Numbered from the stretch's first letter, positions 36,921-46,804 are shown. The stretch: 64,000 nucleotides of DNA from Rubellimicrobium arenae (GCF_017916275.1 NZ_JAFMST010000015.1:1-64000); one strand, 5' to 3'. Numbers and translations: made by a program. The notes: generated by a model from the letters alone, not told the origin.

Positions 36921-39362
36921 TCAGGCCCTCAGGCGCTGGTTCGCGGGGTCCCAAAGGGGACCGTCCGGCTGCACGATAGCGGGCACGCGCTCTCCGAAGA
37001 TCTCGACCTCGACGCGTGCGCCGGGGTCGGCCAGGTCGGCGCGAAGCATCCCCAGGGCGATGCAGCGGTCGGTGCGGAACCCCCATCCGGCCGAGGTCGT
37101 CTCGCCCACCACGGTCCCGTCGTGCCACAGCGTGCTCATGTAGGGCGGGTCGTGGTCCCCGGCCTCGACGACCAGCGTCACGAACCGCTTCGCGACGCCC
37201 CGCTGCCTTTCGCGCTCCAGCGCCGCCTTGCCCCGGAACCTGGGCTTGCTCCAGTCCACGAAGCGCTCCAGCCCGCCCTGCAGCACCGAGTAGTCGGTCG
37301 AAAGGTCCCCCTTCCACGCCCGATACCCTTTCTCGATCCGAAGCGAGTCCAGCGCCCACATCCCGAAGGGCCGCAGTCTCAAGGGCTCCCCCGCCGCCAT
37401 CACCGCATCCCAGACGGCGGGCGTGTCCCCGACCCGCGTGTGCAGCTCCCAGCCCAGCTCCCCCGCGAACGACACGCGGGCCAACAGGGCGGGCCGCCCT
37501 GCCACCCTCGCCTCCTGATGCGACAGCCACGGCCGCGACAGGTCCGCATCCGTGATCCCGGCCAGGATCTCCCGCGACCTTGGCCCGGTGAGGATCTGGC
37601 ACGACCACTCCGCCGTCACGTCGCTCAACGACAGCCCGTCCGGCATATGCCCCCGCAGCCAGTCCCGGTCATGCCACTGCGCCGCCGCCGCGGTGATGAG
37701 GAGGAACTGGTCCCCCCCGAGCGTCAGGATCGACATCTCGGTGACGATCCGCCCGTCCTCGTCCGCGAAGTAGCCAAGGCCCATCTGCCCCGGCCTGGGC
37801 ACCCGCCCCGTCACCTGCTCCGCGAGCCAGTTCCGTGCCCCCGGCCCCTCGAGCACGAACCGCGAGAACCCCGGCAGGTCCAGGATCCCCGCCGCGTCCC
37901 GCACGGCAAGGCACTCCTCCCGCACCCGCGCCAGCCAGGGCCCGTCCCGCCGCCACGTCTGCGTCGAGCCCTCGGACACATCGTCCCCCGGCCGCGCATA
38001 CCACAGCGCCCGCTCCCACCCGTTGAACGCCCCGAACTGCGCGCCCAGCGCCTGCGTCCGGTCATGCACCGCCGATACCTTCCGGGGCCGCCCGGCGGGC
38101 CAGGCATGGCGCGGAAAGTGGATCGCGTATTCGTGCCCGTAGGTCTCCATCCCCTTGGCGACGACATAGCCTGGGTCCGTGAAGTCGGTGAACCGGCGCG
38201 GATCGCAGGACCACATGTCCCACTCCGTCCGCCCCTCCGTCACCCACTCCGCCAGCACCTTTCCGGCGCCGCCCGCCTGGCAGATGCCGAAGGTGAACAC
38301 GCAGGCCTCATAGGCGTCCGGCACCCCCGGCATCGGCCCGATCAGGGGGTTCCCGTCCGGCGCATAGGGGATCGGCCCGTTGATGACCCGCTGGAGCCCC
38401 GCCTGCCCCAGGATCGGCACCCGCCGCATCGCGTCCTCCACGATGGGCGCGATCCGCTCCAGGTCGTCGGGGAAGAGCTGGAACGAGAAGTCCTCGGGCA
38501 TCGGGTCGTCCGGCGTGGCCCAATGCGCCCGGCAGTCCGGCTCATAGGGGCCGAGGTTGAAGCCCATCTTCTCCTGCCGGAGGTAGTAGGACACGTCCAC
38601 GTCCCGCAGCAGGGGCAGCTTCCGCCCGGCGCCCTTGGACCACGCCTCCAGCTCCGGGATCGTGTCGAAGACCAGATATTGGTGGCTCATCACCATCATC
38701 GGCACGTCGCGCCCGAACCACGCGCCCACCTCCCGCGCCCGGTAGCCCGCCGCGTTCACGACCTTGTCGCAGCGGATCTCCCCCGCTTCCGTCTCGACGA
38801 CCCAACGACCACCCTCGCGCCGCGCGCCCGTGACCTTGCAAAACCGCACGATCTGCGCGCCGAGGTCCCGCGCCCCCTTGGCCAAGGCCTGCGTCAGCTG
38901 CGCCGGATCGATGTCCCCGTCATACGGATCGTAGAGCGCCCCCTGGAGGTCATGCACCTCCAGGAACGGATAGCGGTCCCGGATCTCCCCCGGCCCCAGC
39001 AGGTCCAGGTCCATCCCCTGGTACCGCCCCATCCCCACGACCCGCGCGAACTCCTGCATCCGCTCGGGCGTATGCGCGAGCCGCAGCGACCCCGTGACGT
39101 GGTAGTTCATCGGGTAGCCGACCGCCTCCGCGAGGCCCCGGTAGAGCTGCGCCGAATACCTCTGCATGTTCATGATCGACCACGAGGAGGAGAACGTCGG
39201 CACGTTCCCCGCCGCGTGCCACGTGGACCCGGCCGTCAGCTCGTTCCGCTCCAGCAGCACGCAGTCCGTCCACCCCGCGCGGGCAAGGTGGTACAGCGCC
39301 GAGACTCCCACGGCCCCCCCGCCGATGATGACGACCCGCGCCCTCTCCGGAAGTTCCGCCAA
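36921..39362 (-). CDS. Dimethylglycine/sarcosine dehydrogenase-like flavoprotein
   Basis: 813 residues. N-terminal DAO-type FAD domain (VVIIGGGAVGVSALYHLA; STWHAAGNVP with the His that carries covalent FAD in relatives), a FAD-dependent middle domain, and a C-terminal GcvT-like tetrahydrofolate domain (AGILDLPGFSRFVLEGPGA, ARVSFAGELGWELH, DSLRIEKGYRAWKGDL). Such enzymes remove a methyl group from dimethylglycine or sarcosine and pass it to tetrahydrofolate. It lies 128 bases upstream of the MttB gene on the same strand. Confidence 0.9.
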   Translation of the reverse strand: MAELPERARVVIIGGGAVGVSALYHLARAGWTDCVLLERNELTAGSTWHAAGNVPTFSSSWSIMNMQRYSAQLYRGLAEAVGYPMNYHVTGSLRLAHTPERMQEFARVVGMGRYQGMDLDLLGPGEIRDRYPFLEVHDLQGALYDPYDGDIDPAQLTQALAKGARDLGAQIVRFCKVTGARREGGRWVVETEAGEIRCDKVVNAAGYRAREVGAWFGRDVPMMVMSHQYLVFDTIPELEAWSKGAGRKLPLLRDVDVSYYLRQEKMGFNLGPYEPDCRAHWATPDDPMPEDFSFQLFPDDLERIAPIVEDAMRRVPILGQAGLQRVINGPIPYAPDGNPLIGPMPGVPDAYEACVFTFGICQAGGAGKVLAEWVTEGRTEWDMWSCDPRRFTDFTDPGYVVAKGMETYGHEYAIHFPRHAWPAGRPRKVSAVHDRTQALGAQFGAFNGWERALWYARPGDDVSEGSTQTWRRDGPWLARVREECLAVRDAAGILDLPGFSRFVLEGPGARNWLAEQVTGRVPRPGQMGLGYFADEDGRIVTEMSILTLGGDQFLLITAAAAQWHDRDWLRGHMPDGLSLSDVTAEWSCQILTGPRSREILAGITDADLSRPWLSHQEARVAGRPALLARVSFAGELGWELHTRVGDTPAVWDAVMAAGEPLRLRPFGMWALDSLRIEKGYRAWKGDLSTDYSVLQGGLERFVDWSKPRFRGKAALERERQRGVAKRFVTLVVEAGDHDPPYMSTLWHDGTVVGETTSAGWGFRTDRCIALGMLRADLADPGARVEVEIFGERVPAIVQPDGPLWDPANQRLRA

Positions 39363-39478
39363 GCCCCGTCCCCCTGCCCCATGCGCTGATCCTGCGCCGG
39401 GTTCCGGCCATGGCGCAACCGATCCGCGCCACGCCGAGGTCCGTTTCCGACGTCCGCCCGGGGATCACGCGCGGGCGG

Positions 39479-40456
39479 TCAGGCCAGGCCGTGGTAGCGC
39501 CGGAACCAGTCCACGAAGCGGGGGACGCCGACTTCGATGGGCGTCGTGGGCTCCCAGCCCAGGTCACGGCGAATCGCCGTGATGTCGGCATAGGTCGAGG
39601 CCACGTCGCCGGGCTGCATGGGGAGAAGCTCGCGCTGCGCCGTGCGCCCGATCGCCTGCTCCAGAGTGTCGATCAGACGCATCAGGGGCTCGGGCCGGTT
39701 GTTGCCGATGTTGTAGATGCGGTGGGGCGGCGCCTGCCCGTCGTCCCGGGGCGGCGTGTCGGCCGCCGCAAGCACGCCCGCCACGACGTCGTCGACATAG
39801 GTGAAGTCGCGCGACATGTCGCCGTGGTTGAAGACCGGCAACGGACGCCCTTCCAGGATCGCCTCGGTGAAGACCCAGAGCGCCATGTCCGGCCGTCCCC
39901 AGGGCCCGTAGACCGTGAAGAAGCGCAGGCCCGTCATCGGGATCCGGAACAGATGGGCATACACGTTCCCCATCAGCTCATCGGATTTCTTGGTGGCGGC
40001 ATAAAGCGACACCGGGTTGTCCACCGGGTCCGACTCCGAGAAGGGCAGCCGGGTGTTGCCCCCGTAGACCGAGCTGGAGGACGCATAGACCAGGGATTCG
40101 AGCCCCCCGAGATGGCGGGCGTATTCAAGCAGGTTGACCTGCCCGACCAGGTTCGACTCCACATAGGCCTGCGGGTTGTCCATCGAATGCCGCACGCCCG
40201 CCTGCGCGGCGAGATGGATGATCCGCCGGGGCCGTTCGCCCGCCAGCGCCGCCCGGAGCGCCGCCGCATCCGCGAGGTTCACCTCGTGGAAGGTGAAGGC
40301 CGGATGCGCCAGCTCGGCCAGGCGGTCCCGCTTGAGCTGCGGCGCATAATAGGAGTTCAGGCTGTCGAGGCCGATCACCCGCTCGCCCCGGTCCAGGAGG
40401 CGGCGCGCGACATGGAAGCCGATGAACCCGGCCGCGCCGGTGACGAGCGTGGTCAC
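39479..40456 (-). CDS. NAD-dependent epimerase, UDP-glucuronate 4-epimerase-like
   Basis: 325 residues. GAAGFIGFHVARRLL, HLAAQAGVRHSMDNPQAYVE, ASSSSVYGGNT, catalytic YAATKKSDE and GPWGRPDMALWVF. The QAGVR and YGPWGRPDMA strings are typical of UDP-glucuronate 4-epimerases (capsular/LPS sugar). It has no other polysaccharide gene next to it. 116 bases separate it from the flavoprotein gene. Confidence 0.9.
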   Translation of the reverse strand: MTTLVTGAAGFIGFHVARRLLDRGERVIGLDSLNSYYAPQLKRDRLAELAHPAFTFHEVNLADAAALRAALAGERPRRIIHLAAQAGVRHSMDNPQAYVESNLVGQVNLLEYARHLGGLESLVYASSSSVYGGNTRLPFSESDPVDNPVSLYAATKKSDELMGNVYAHLFRIPMTGLRFFTVYGPWGRPDMALWVFTEAILEGRPLPVFNHGDMSRDFTYVDDVVAGVLAAADTPPRDDGQAPPHRIYNIGNNRPEPLMRLIDTLEQAIGRTAQRELLPMQPGDVASTYADITAIRRDLGWEPTTPIEVGVPRFVDWFRRYHGLA

Positions 40457-40627
40457 GAGCGGCCCCGTTCCGCGGGCGAGGTCGGCTCCGGGCCCCCGGC
40501 AAGGTGTCGTTCGAGGGCTTGCATCGGTGCACTCCTGCGGTCGAGGTGGTCCGCCAGGGCGGCGGGCTCCCCTCCCATCGCCTTGGTCCCCCGGGTCGTC
40601 AAGGCTCGGGCGCGGTCCAGCCGAGGT
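40457..40627 (-). promoter_or_regulatory. Gap between amide-uptake operon and epimerase
   Basis: 171 bases without a gene; it should hold the leftward epimerase promoter and the end of the upstream operon's message. TCACGAGC occurs in two near copies around 40440-40460. No clear terminator. Confidence 0.3.
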
Positions 40628-42403
40628 TCACCCTTCGGCTGCGACCAGATGGCCTCCCCCCACGTCCCGCAGGACGCGGCGCGGGGGCGGGTCGTCGCGC
40701 CGCCGCACCGGGCTGGGCACCTCGGTCGCCATGCGGGCCCGGGCCGGATGCACATGGGAGGGATCGGGCACCGGCACGGCCTCGATCAGGCGGCGCGTAT
40801 AGGGGTGGCGCGGATCGCCGAAGACCTGCGCGCGGGTGCCCATCTCCATGATCTGCCCCAGGAACATCACGGCGACGCGGTCGGCGATCGAGTCCACCAC
40901 CGCCATGTCGTGCGAGATGAAGAGGAAGGACACCCCCATGTCCTCCTTCAGCTCGCGCAGGAGCTGCAGCACGCGCGCCTGCACCGACACGTCGAGAGCC
41001 GAGACGCTCTCGTCCGCGACGATCAGCTTGGGGCGGAGCGCCAGCGCGCGGGCGATGCAGATGCGCTGCCGCTGCCCGCCCGAGAACTCGTGCGGGTAGC
41101 GGTCGATCTGGGCGCGGGTCAGCCCCACGCGCTCGAACAGCTGCTCCACCGTGGCGCGGCGCTCCTCGCGCGTGCCGATCCCGTGGATCACCAGCGGCTC
41201 GGCCACGAGGTCGCCGACCCGCATCCGGGGATCGAGAGCGGCGGCCGGGTCCTGGAAGACGATCTGCGCGTCCCGCCGCACCGCCCGCGTCACGTCGGAC
41301 TGCCGCCGGAGCGCGTGCCCGGCCAGGGTGATCTCCCCGTCGAAGGGCACGAGGCCCGCGATGGTCTTGGCGATGGTGGACTTCCCGCAGCCGGATTCGC
41401 CCACCAGCGCGAAGGTCTCGCCCGCCCGGATGTCGCACGACACGCCCTCGACCGCATGGACGCGGTGGGTCGTCCGCCCCAGCATCCCGCGCTTGAGGTC
41501 GAACCGCACGGTGAGGTCCCGCAGCGAGCAGACGGGGGCCTTCGGGGCCGCCGCGTCCTCCAGCGGACGGGCGCCCATCCGGGGCACGGCGGCCAGGAGG
41601 GCGCGGGTGTAGTCCTTGGCGGGCGCGTCGAAGATCCGGACCACCGGCCCGTCCTCGACCACCGCGCCGTCCTTCATCACGATGACCCGGTCGGCCATCT
41701 CGGCCACGACGCCCATGTCGTGGGTGATGAGCACGATGGCCGTCCCCAACTCGCGCCGCAGGTCGCGCAGGAGGTCCAGCACCTCGCGCTGCACCGTCAC
41801 GTCGAGCGCGGTCGTGGGCTCGTCCGCGATCAGCACGTCGGGGCGGAGCGCGATGGCCATGGCGATCACCACCCGCTGGCGCATCCCGCCCGACAGCTCG
41901 TGGGGGTACTGCCGGAGCCGGTGCTCGGGCTCGGACAGGCGGACGGCCTTCAGGGCCTCCAGCGCCCGCGCCTGCGCCTGGCCCCGGGCCATGGGCTCGT
42001 GCGCCTCGATGGCCTCGACGAGCTGCGCGCCCACGGTCATCACCGGGTTGAGCGAGGTCATCGGCTCCTGGAAGATCATGGCGACGCGGTCGCCCCGTAT
42101 GGCCCGCATCCGCGCCTCGGGCAGCCGGAGGAGGTCGGTGCCCGCCAGCCGCACCGCCCCCGCCGTGGCCCGCACGTTCGTGGGCAGCAGGCCCATGATG
42201 GCCAGCGACGTGATGGACTTGCCCGACCCCGACTCGCCCGCGATGGCCAGCGTCTCCCCCCGGCGGAGATCGAAGGAGATGCCCTGCACGAGCGGCCGGA
42301 GCCCGGCCTCGGTCGCGACCGAGACGGTGAGCCCCTCGACCGAGAGGACGGGATCGGCGGGGGCCTGCGCAGCCCCTGCCCCTGGCGCATGGGCCAGCGT
42401 CAT
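40628..42403 (-). CDS. Fused double ATP-binding protein of a Dpp/Opp-type ABC importer
   Basis: 591 residues with two complete ATPase units. First (about 15-265): GESGSGKS, MIFQEPMTSLNPVMTVG, LSGGMRQR, LIADEPTTALDVTVQ. Second (about 290-545): GESGCGKST, VFQDPAAALDPRMRVGD, FSGGQRQR, IVADESVSALDVSVQ. It equals DppD plus DppF in one chain, as in GsiA. Start overlaps the amidase stop (ATGA). Energises the two permeases further upstream in the operon. Confidence 0.95.
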   Translation of the reverse strand: MTLAHAPGAGAAQAPADPVLSVEGLTVSVATEAGLRPLVQGISFDLRRGETLAIAGESGSGKSITSLAIMGLLPTNVRATAGAVRLAGTDLLRLPEARMRAIRGDRVAMIFQEPMTSLNPVMTVGAQLVEAIEAHEPMARGQAQARALEALKAVRLSEPEHRLRQYPHELSGGMRQRVVIAMAIALRPDVLIADEPTTALDVTVQREVLDLLRDLRRELGTAIVLITHDMGVVAEMADRVIVMKDGAVVEDGPVVRIFDAPAKDYTRALLAAVPRMGARPLEDAAAPKAPVCSLRDLTVRFDLKRGMLGRTTHRVHAVEGVSCDIRAGETFALVGESGCGKSTIAKTIAGLVPFDGEITLAGHALRRQSDVTRAVRRDAQIVFQDPAAALDPRMRVGDLVAEPLVIHGIGTREERRATVEQLFERVGLTRAQIDRYPHEFSGGQRQRICIARALALRPKLIVADESVSALDVSVQARVLQLLRELKEDMGVSFLFISHDMAVVDSIADRVAVMFLGQIMEMGTRAQVFGDPRHPYTRRLIEAVPVPDPSHVHPARARMATEVPSPVRRRDDPPPRRVLRDVGGGHLVAAEG

Positions 42404-43344
42404 TCGAACACGCACCGGGGGAAGTAGAAGCTCACCACCCAGCTCGGCGCGTCCACGACCTCGGAGATGCGGAGGTCGCCGCAGGTCGAGCAGAGCATGT
42501 AGGCCTCGACCGCCGACATGCCGCGCGTGGCGCAAAGGAGGTCGATCATGTTCGCCACCGCGTCCCGCGCCCCGGCCATGAGGTCCGGGCCGATGCCGGT
42601 CGTGACCTCGTAGCCCTTGGCGTCCAGGTGCCGCGTGACCGGCCCCGCCGTGGTGAAGCGCGGCGTCCGCAGGTTCGCGCCCTTCACCAGGTCCAGCGTC
42701 AGCACCACGTCCATGGGGCTTTCGATGGCCGTGCCGCAGACCTCGCCGTCGCCCTGCGCGGCGTGGGTGTCGCCCACCGAGAAGAGCGCGCCCGCGACCT
42801 CGATGGGCAGGTAGAGCGTCGTCCCGACCCCCATGTCCCGGATGTCGAGGTTGCCGCCCACCCGCCGGGGCGGCACCACCGAATGGTGCCCCGGCTCGGC
42901 CAGCGCATTGCCGATGGTCCCGGTGAAGGGCTTGAGCGGCACGCGCGCCTGCGAGCCCCACATCGCCGGGGCCATCGTCTGGGCGTCATACTCCCAGACG
43001 ATCAGCGCGGGGTCCTTGAACTGGTCGGCAAGGAGCCCGAAGCCCGGGATGTTCGCCGTCCAGCCCCAGCCCGAGGGCGCGAAGCTGTCCAGCGTGATCT
43101 TGAGCGCGTCGCCGGGCTCGGCCCCTTCGACGTAGATCGGCCCGGACACCGGGTTGATCTTGCCGAAGTCGAGGTCGATCACGTCCTGCAGCACGGATCC
43201 GGGCCCGAGCTGGCCCGCCGAGCTGTCGTGGCAGTGGAACAGGATGGTCGATCCGGGGGCCACCCGTTCGGCCGGGACAAGCGAGTTGTCCCAGCCGAAA
43301 TGGCTCTGGTGCCCGTGGATCGTGTAATCGCAGGCCTTGCACAT
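42400..43344 (-). CDS. fmdA: Acetamidase/formamidase family protein
   Basis: 314 residues. Hydrolyses short amides to ammonia and carboxylate. TIHGHQSHFGWDNSLVP, GPIYVEGAEPGDALKI, GDTHAAQGDGEVCGTAIE and GARDAVANMIDLL are family landmarks (SVGDxHxxQGDGE and the D-xxx-E metal/acid residues). Six bases after the binding-protein stop and coupled to the ATPase gene. With amiC and amiR in the same operon, the natural inducers and substrates are likely short-chain amides such as formamide or acetamide. Confidence 0.92.
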   Translation of the reverse strand: MCKACDYTIHGHQSHFGWDNSLVPAERVAPGSTILFHCHDSSAGQLGPGSVLQDVIDLDFGKINPVSGPIYVEGAEPGDALKITLDSFAPSGWGWTANIPGFGLLADQFKDPALIVWEYDAQTMAPAMWGSQARVPLKPFTGTIGNALAEPGHHSVVPPRRVGGNLDIRDMGVGTTLYLPIEVAGALFSVGDTHAAQGDGEVCGTAIESPMDVVLTLDLVKGANLRTPRFTTAGPVTRHLDAKGYEVTTGIGPDLMAGARDAVANMIDLLCATRGMSAVEAYMLCSTCGDLRISEVVDAPSWVVSFYFPRCVFE

Positions 43345-43349
43345 GATGC

Positions 43350-44981
43350 TTACTCGGTCACGTAGACGTAGTCGTAGTTGACGGGGATCGACACCGGATC
43401 GACGTACAGGCTGTCATCCCCGCCCATGCGCGCGGACTTCATGGTGTAGCGTTCCTCGTTGAAGACCGGGGCCCAGACGGCGTCCTCCATGACCTTGGCG
43501 TAGACGTCCGACCAGAGCTTGAGCCGCTCCTCGGACCGGGCGGGGTCCGAGATGGAGTCCGCCTGGGTCGCCATCGCGTCCAGCTCCTCGTTGCAGTACT
43601 TGGACCAGTTCCAGCCGCCCTCGACGGCGCCGGCGCAGCCCAGGATCGGGTAGTAGAAATTCGCCGGGTCCGGGAAGTCGGCGATCCAGGCCATGCCGCC
43701 CGACCAGATCATGGGCGCGGTGCCTGCCCCGCCCGCCTCGATCACGTTGGCCTGCGCCAGGCTCTGGATCGACGCGTTGATGCCCACCGCCGCGAGATCC
43801 TGCTGGATCGCCTGGGCGATGCGCGGGTTCGGGTCGGTGTTCATCACATAAAGCTCGGTGTCGATCCCGTCCGCGAATCCGGCCTGCGCCAGCAGCGCCT
43901 TGGCGCCCTCGGGATCGTAGGCGTAGCCCTCCTGGCCCTCGGTGTAGCCCGGCATCGACGGGGGCAGCGGCTGGTTCGCGGGGATCGCCCGGCCGTTGAT
44001 GATCTGGACGATGCGGTCCTTGTTGATCGCCATGTTGACCGCGCGACGCACGTCGACGTTGTCGAAGGGCGGCTGGGTGACGTTCATGGTGATGTAGCCG
44101 GTCTGGAGCTGCCCGCCCTGCACGACGTGCTCGGCCTGTGCGGGGTCGTTCATCACCTCCTGGAACTTCGCGGGCGGGATGCCATCGCCGGGGACGTCGA
44201 TCTCGCCGTTCTGCAGCCGCAGCAGCGCCACGACCGGCTCCTGCCCGACCTCGAAGGTGATCTGGTCCAGGTAGGGCACGCCCTCGCGCCAGTAGTCGGG
44301 GTTCTTCTCGAACACGAGCCGCTGGCCCAGCGTCCATTCGGCCAGCCGGAACGCGCCGGTCCCGACCGGCTGCCGGCCGAAGTCCTCGCCCGCCGCCTCG
44401 ACGGCCTCGCGCGGGACCACCGACGCGAAGTTGAGCGCCATGACATGGAGGAAGGTCGCGTCCGGGCGGCTCAGCTTGATCTGCACGGTCTGGGGATCGA
44501 CCGCGGTGACGCCCGACAGCGTCGTGGCCGAGCCGTCCATCATGGCATCGAAGCCTTCGATCATGCCGAAGAAGCCTGCGCCGGGGGACTGGGTCGCCGG
44601 GTTGGTCACGCGGCTGAGCGAATAGACCACGTCCTCGGCCGTCATCTCGCGCCCGTTGTGGAATTTCACGCCGGGGCGGAGATGGAAGGTGTAGGTGAGG
44701 CCGTCCTCGGAGATCTCGTAGCTTTCGGCCAGGCCGGGGCGCAGGTCGGTCGTGCCGGGGACGTAGTCCATCAGCCCGTCGAAGAGCGACTTGATCATCG
44801 ACCAGTTCTGCCAGTCGTAGCCGATGGCCGGGTCGAGCGTCGCCACGTCGTCCTTGTAGGTGATGGTGATCGACCCGCCGGGCGTGGCGTTCGGGTCGGG
44901 CGTGTAGGTGTCCTGGTCCTGCGCGAGGGCCGGGGCGGCCAGGGCCACCATCAGCGCGGTCGAGGCGAGCAGTCTTTTCAT
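43350..44981 (-). CDS. Dipeptide/oligopeptide-type ABC binding protein
   Basis: 543 residues, family 5 extracellular binding protein. Signal peptide ends at LAAPALAQ. ATLDPAIGYDWQNWSMIKSL, LTYTFHLRPGVKFHNGREMT and VQIKLSRPDATFLHV match the family. Although the fold usually binds peptides, this operon suggests an amide or nitrogenous ligand. Confidence 0.93.
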   Translation of the reverse strand: MKRLLASTALMVALAAPALAQDQDTYTPDPNATPGGSITITYKDDVATLDPAIGYDWQNWSMIKSLFDGLMDYVPGTTDLRPGLAESYEISEDGLTYTFHLRPGVKFHNGREMTAEDVVYSLSRVTNPATQSPGAGFFGMIEGFDAMMDGSATTLSGVTAVDPQTVQIKLSRPDATFLHVMALNFASVVPREAVEAAGEDFGRQPVGTGAFRLAEWTLGQRLVFEKNPDYWREGVPYLDQITFEVGQEPVVALLRLQNGEIDVPGDGIPPAKFQEVMNDPAQAEHVVQGGQLQTGYITMNVTQPPFDNVDVRRAVNMAINKDRIVQIINGRAIPANQPLPPSMPGYTEGQEGYAYDPEGAKALLAQAGFADGIDTELYVMNTDPNPRIAQAIQQDLAAVGINASIQSLAQANVIEAGGAGTAPMIWSGGMAWIADFPDPANFYYPILGCAGAVEGGWNWSKYCNEELDAMATQADSISDPARSEERLKLWSDVYAKVMEDAVWAPVFNEERYTMKSARMGGDDSLYVDPVSIPVNYDYVYVTE

Positions 44982-45002
44982 TCTTGGCTCCCGTGTTGGT
45001 GT

Positions 45003-45923
45003 TCAGCGAAGGCGGATGCGGGGGTCGATCAGCGGCGTGACGAGGTCCGCCAGCAGGTTCCCCAGGACGATGGCGACGGCGGACACGAGGGTGACGCCCA
45101 TGATGATCGGGATGTCGACGCGCTGGATCGCCTGCCAGGCGAGCTGGCCGATGCCGGGCCAGCCGAAGACGCTTTCCACCACGACGATGCCGCCCATGAA
45201 GATGCCGATGTCGATGCCGATCATGGCGATGATGGGCAGGATCGCGTTGGGCAGCGCGTGGCGCAGGATCACGCGGCGGCGGGCGAGGCCCTTGGCGCGG
45301 GCGGTGCGGATGAAGTCCTGCCGCATCACCTCGACCATGCTCGACCGCATCATCCGCGAATACCAGCCCGCCCCCAGGATCCCCAGGGTGAGCGAGGGCA
45401 GGACGAGATGCGCGAAGGTGCCGTAGCCGCTGATGGGCAGCCAGTGGAGCCTGACCCCGAACAGGTAGAGCATCAGCAGGCCCACCACGAACTGCGGGGC
45501 CGAGACGCCGACGAAGCTCGCGATCATCAGGCCGTTGTCGGTGGCGGTGCCCCGGCGCAGCGCCGCGACGATGCCCATGGTCAGGCCCAGGATCAGCTCG
45601 CAGACGATGGCCCCGGCCATGAGCAGGAGCGTGGGCGGCAGCCGCGCCCAGATCAGCTCGGACACGTTGGACCGCTGGAGGTAGCTGCGCCCCAGGTCGA
45701 GGTGCAGGAGGTTCCAGAGGTAGCGGCCGTACTGGACCCAGAAGGGCTGGTCGAGCCCGAGCTGCCGGCGGATGCTTTCGACCGTCTCGGCGGTGGCCGA
45801 CCGCCCGGCGATCTGCCTCACAGGGTCGGCGGGCAGGACGTACAGCAGGAAGAAGGTGACCAGCGTCACGCCCAGGAGGATCAGCACCGACTGCACCAGC
45901 CGCCGCAGGAGATAGCCCGCCAT
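45003..45923 (-). CDS. ABC transporter permease, DppB type
   Basis: 306 residues, six membrane helices. MAGYLLRRLVQSVLILLGVT start, YVLPADPVRQIAGR, EAA-like loop DFIRTARAKGLARRRVILRH, and VVVESVFGWPGIGQLAWQAI near the C-terminus, all standard DppB features. Its start ATG and the stop of the DppC gene overlap at 45923. It pairs with that permease. Confidence 0.95.
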   Translation of the reverse strand: MAGYLLRRLVQSVLILLGVTLVTFFLLYVLPADPVRQIAGRSATAETVESIRRQLGLDQPFWVQYGRYLWNLLHLDLGRSYLQRSNVSELIWARLPPTLLLMAGAIVCELILGLTMGIVAALRRGTATDNGLMIASFVGVSAPQFVVGLLMLYLFGVRLHWLPISGYGTFAHLVLPSLTLGILGAGWYSRMMRSSMVEVMRQDFIRTARAKGLARRRVILRHALPNAILPIIAMIGIDIGIFMGGIVVVESVFGWPGIGQLAWQAIQRVDIPIIMGVTLVSAVAIVLGNLLADLVTPLIDPRIRLR

Positions 45924-46804
45924 CAGCCGCGTCCCCTCTGCGTCGGGTCGAGCACGTCGCGCAGCGCATCCCCCACGAGGTTGAAGGCCAGCGCCAGCAG
46001 CAGGATCGCCATGCCGGGAAAGAACACGAGCCAGGGCGCGGCCTGGAAATAGGTCTGGTTCTCGAAGATGATGTTGCCCCAGGACGGCTCGGGCGGCTGC
46101 ACGCCGATGCCGAGGAAGCTCAGCGTCGCCTCGAGGAGCACGGTGGTCGAGATGCCGAGCGTGCCCCAGACGATGATCGTCGGGACGAGGTGCGGCAGGA
46201 TGTGGAGCCAAAGGATGCGGCCGTTCCCGGCGCCGATGGCCCGTTCGGCCGCGATGAAGTCCCGCTCGGCCAGCGAGGTCGTCTCGGTGTACAGGACGCG
46301 CGCGACCTGCACCCAGTTCACCAGCGCGATGACCAGCGCCACGATCCAGAGCGAGGGCGTGAAGATGGCGGCGAGGCAGATGGCCAGCAGCAGCGCCGGG
46401 AAGGCCATCATCAGGTCGGTGAAGCGCATCAGCACGCTGCCGGCCCAGCCCCGGAAGTAGCCCGCCGTGACGCCCACCAGCGTCCCGATCAGCAGCGCCA
46501 TCCCGTTCGCCACCACCCCGATCACCAGCGAGGTCCGCGCGCCGTAAAGGATGCGGGTGAGAAGGTCCCGCCCCAGGAGGTCCGTCCCGAGCAGGAAGGC
46601 CCCGCCCGGCGGCATCGGCGCGCCCTCCAGCGTCAGCCCCTCGAAGAGCTGCTCGTCCCGGCCGAAGGGGGCGATCCAGGGCGCGGCCAGGGCCGCCGCC
46701 ACGGTCACGGCGATGATGACCAGGCCCAGCACGGCGAGCGGCCGCCGCGCGAGGCGGGCCAGCGCCGTGCGGCGGCGCGGCTCAGGAAGGACGGCGTCGG
46801 ACAC
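45923..46804 (-). CDS. ABC transporter permease, DppC type
   Basis: 293 residues from a GTG at 46804 (VSDAVLPEPRRRTALARLA). An ATG at 46891 would add about 29 residues that lie wholly in the amiR reading region, so GTG is preferred. LLGTDLLGRDLLTRILYGAR and the EAA loop DFIAAERAIGAGNGRILWLH identify DppC. It overlaps the amiR 3' end by 23 bases in another frame. Confidence 0.9.
   Translation of the reverse strand: MSDAVLPEPRRRTALARLARRPLAVLGLVIIAVTVAAALAAPWIAPFGRDEQLFEGLTLEGAPMPPGGAFLLGTDLLGRDLLTRILYGARTSLVIGVVANGMALLIGTLVGVTAGYFRGWAGSVLMRFTDLMMAFPALLLAICLAAIFTPSLWIVALVIALVNWVQVARVLYTETTSLAERDFIAAERAIGAGNGRILWLHILPHLVPTIIVWGTLGISTTVLLEATLSFLGIGVQPPEPSWGNIIFENQTYFQAAPWLVFFPGMAILLLALAFNLVGDALRDVLDPTQRGRG

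Noticed and set aside
39410-42427. 1005-codon open frame on the plus strand
   Set aside because: Covers two unrelated minus-strand genes (epimerase and double ATPase) and their gap; translation is biased and featureless.
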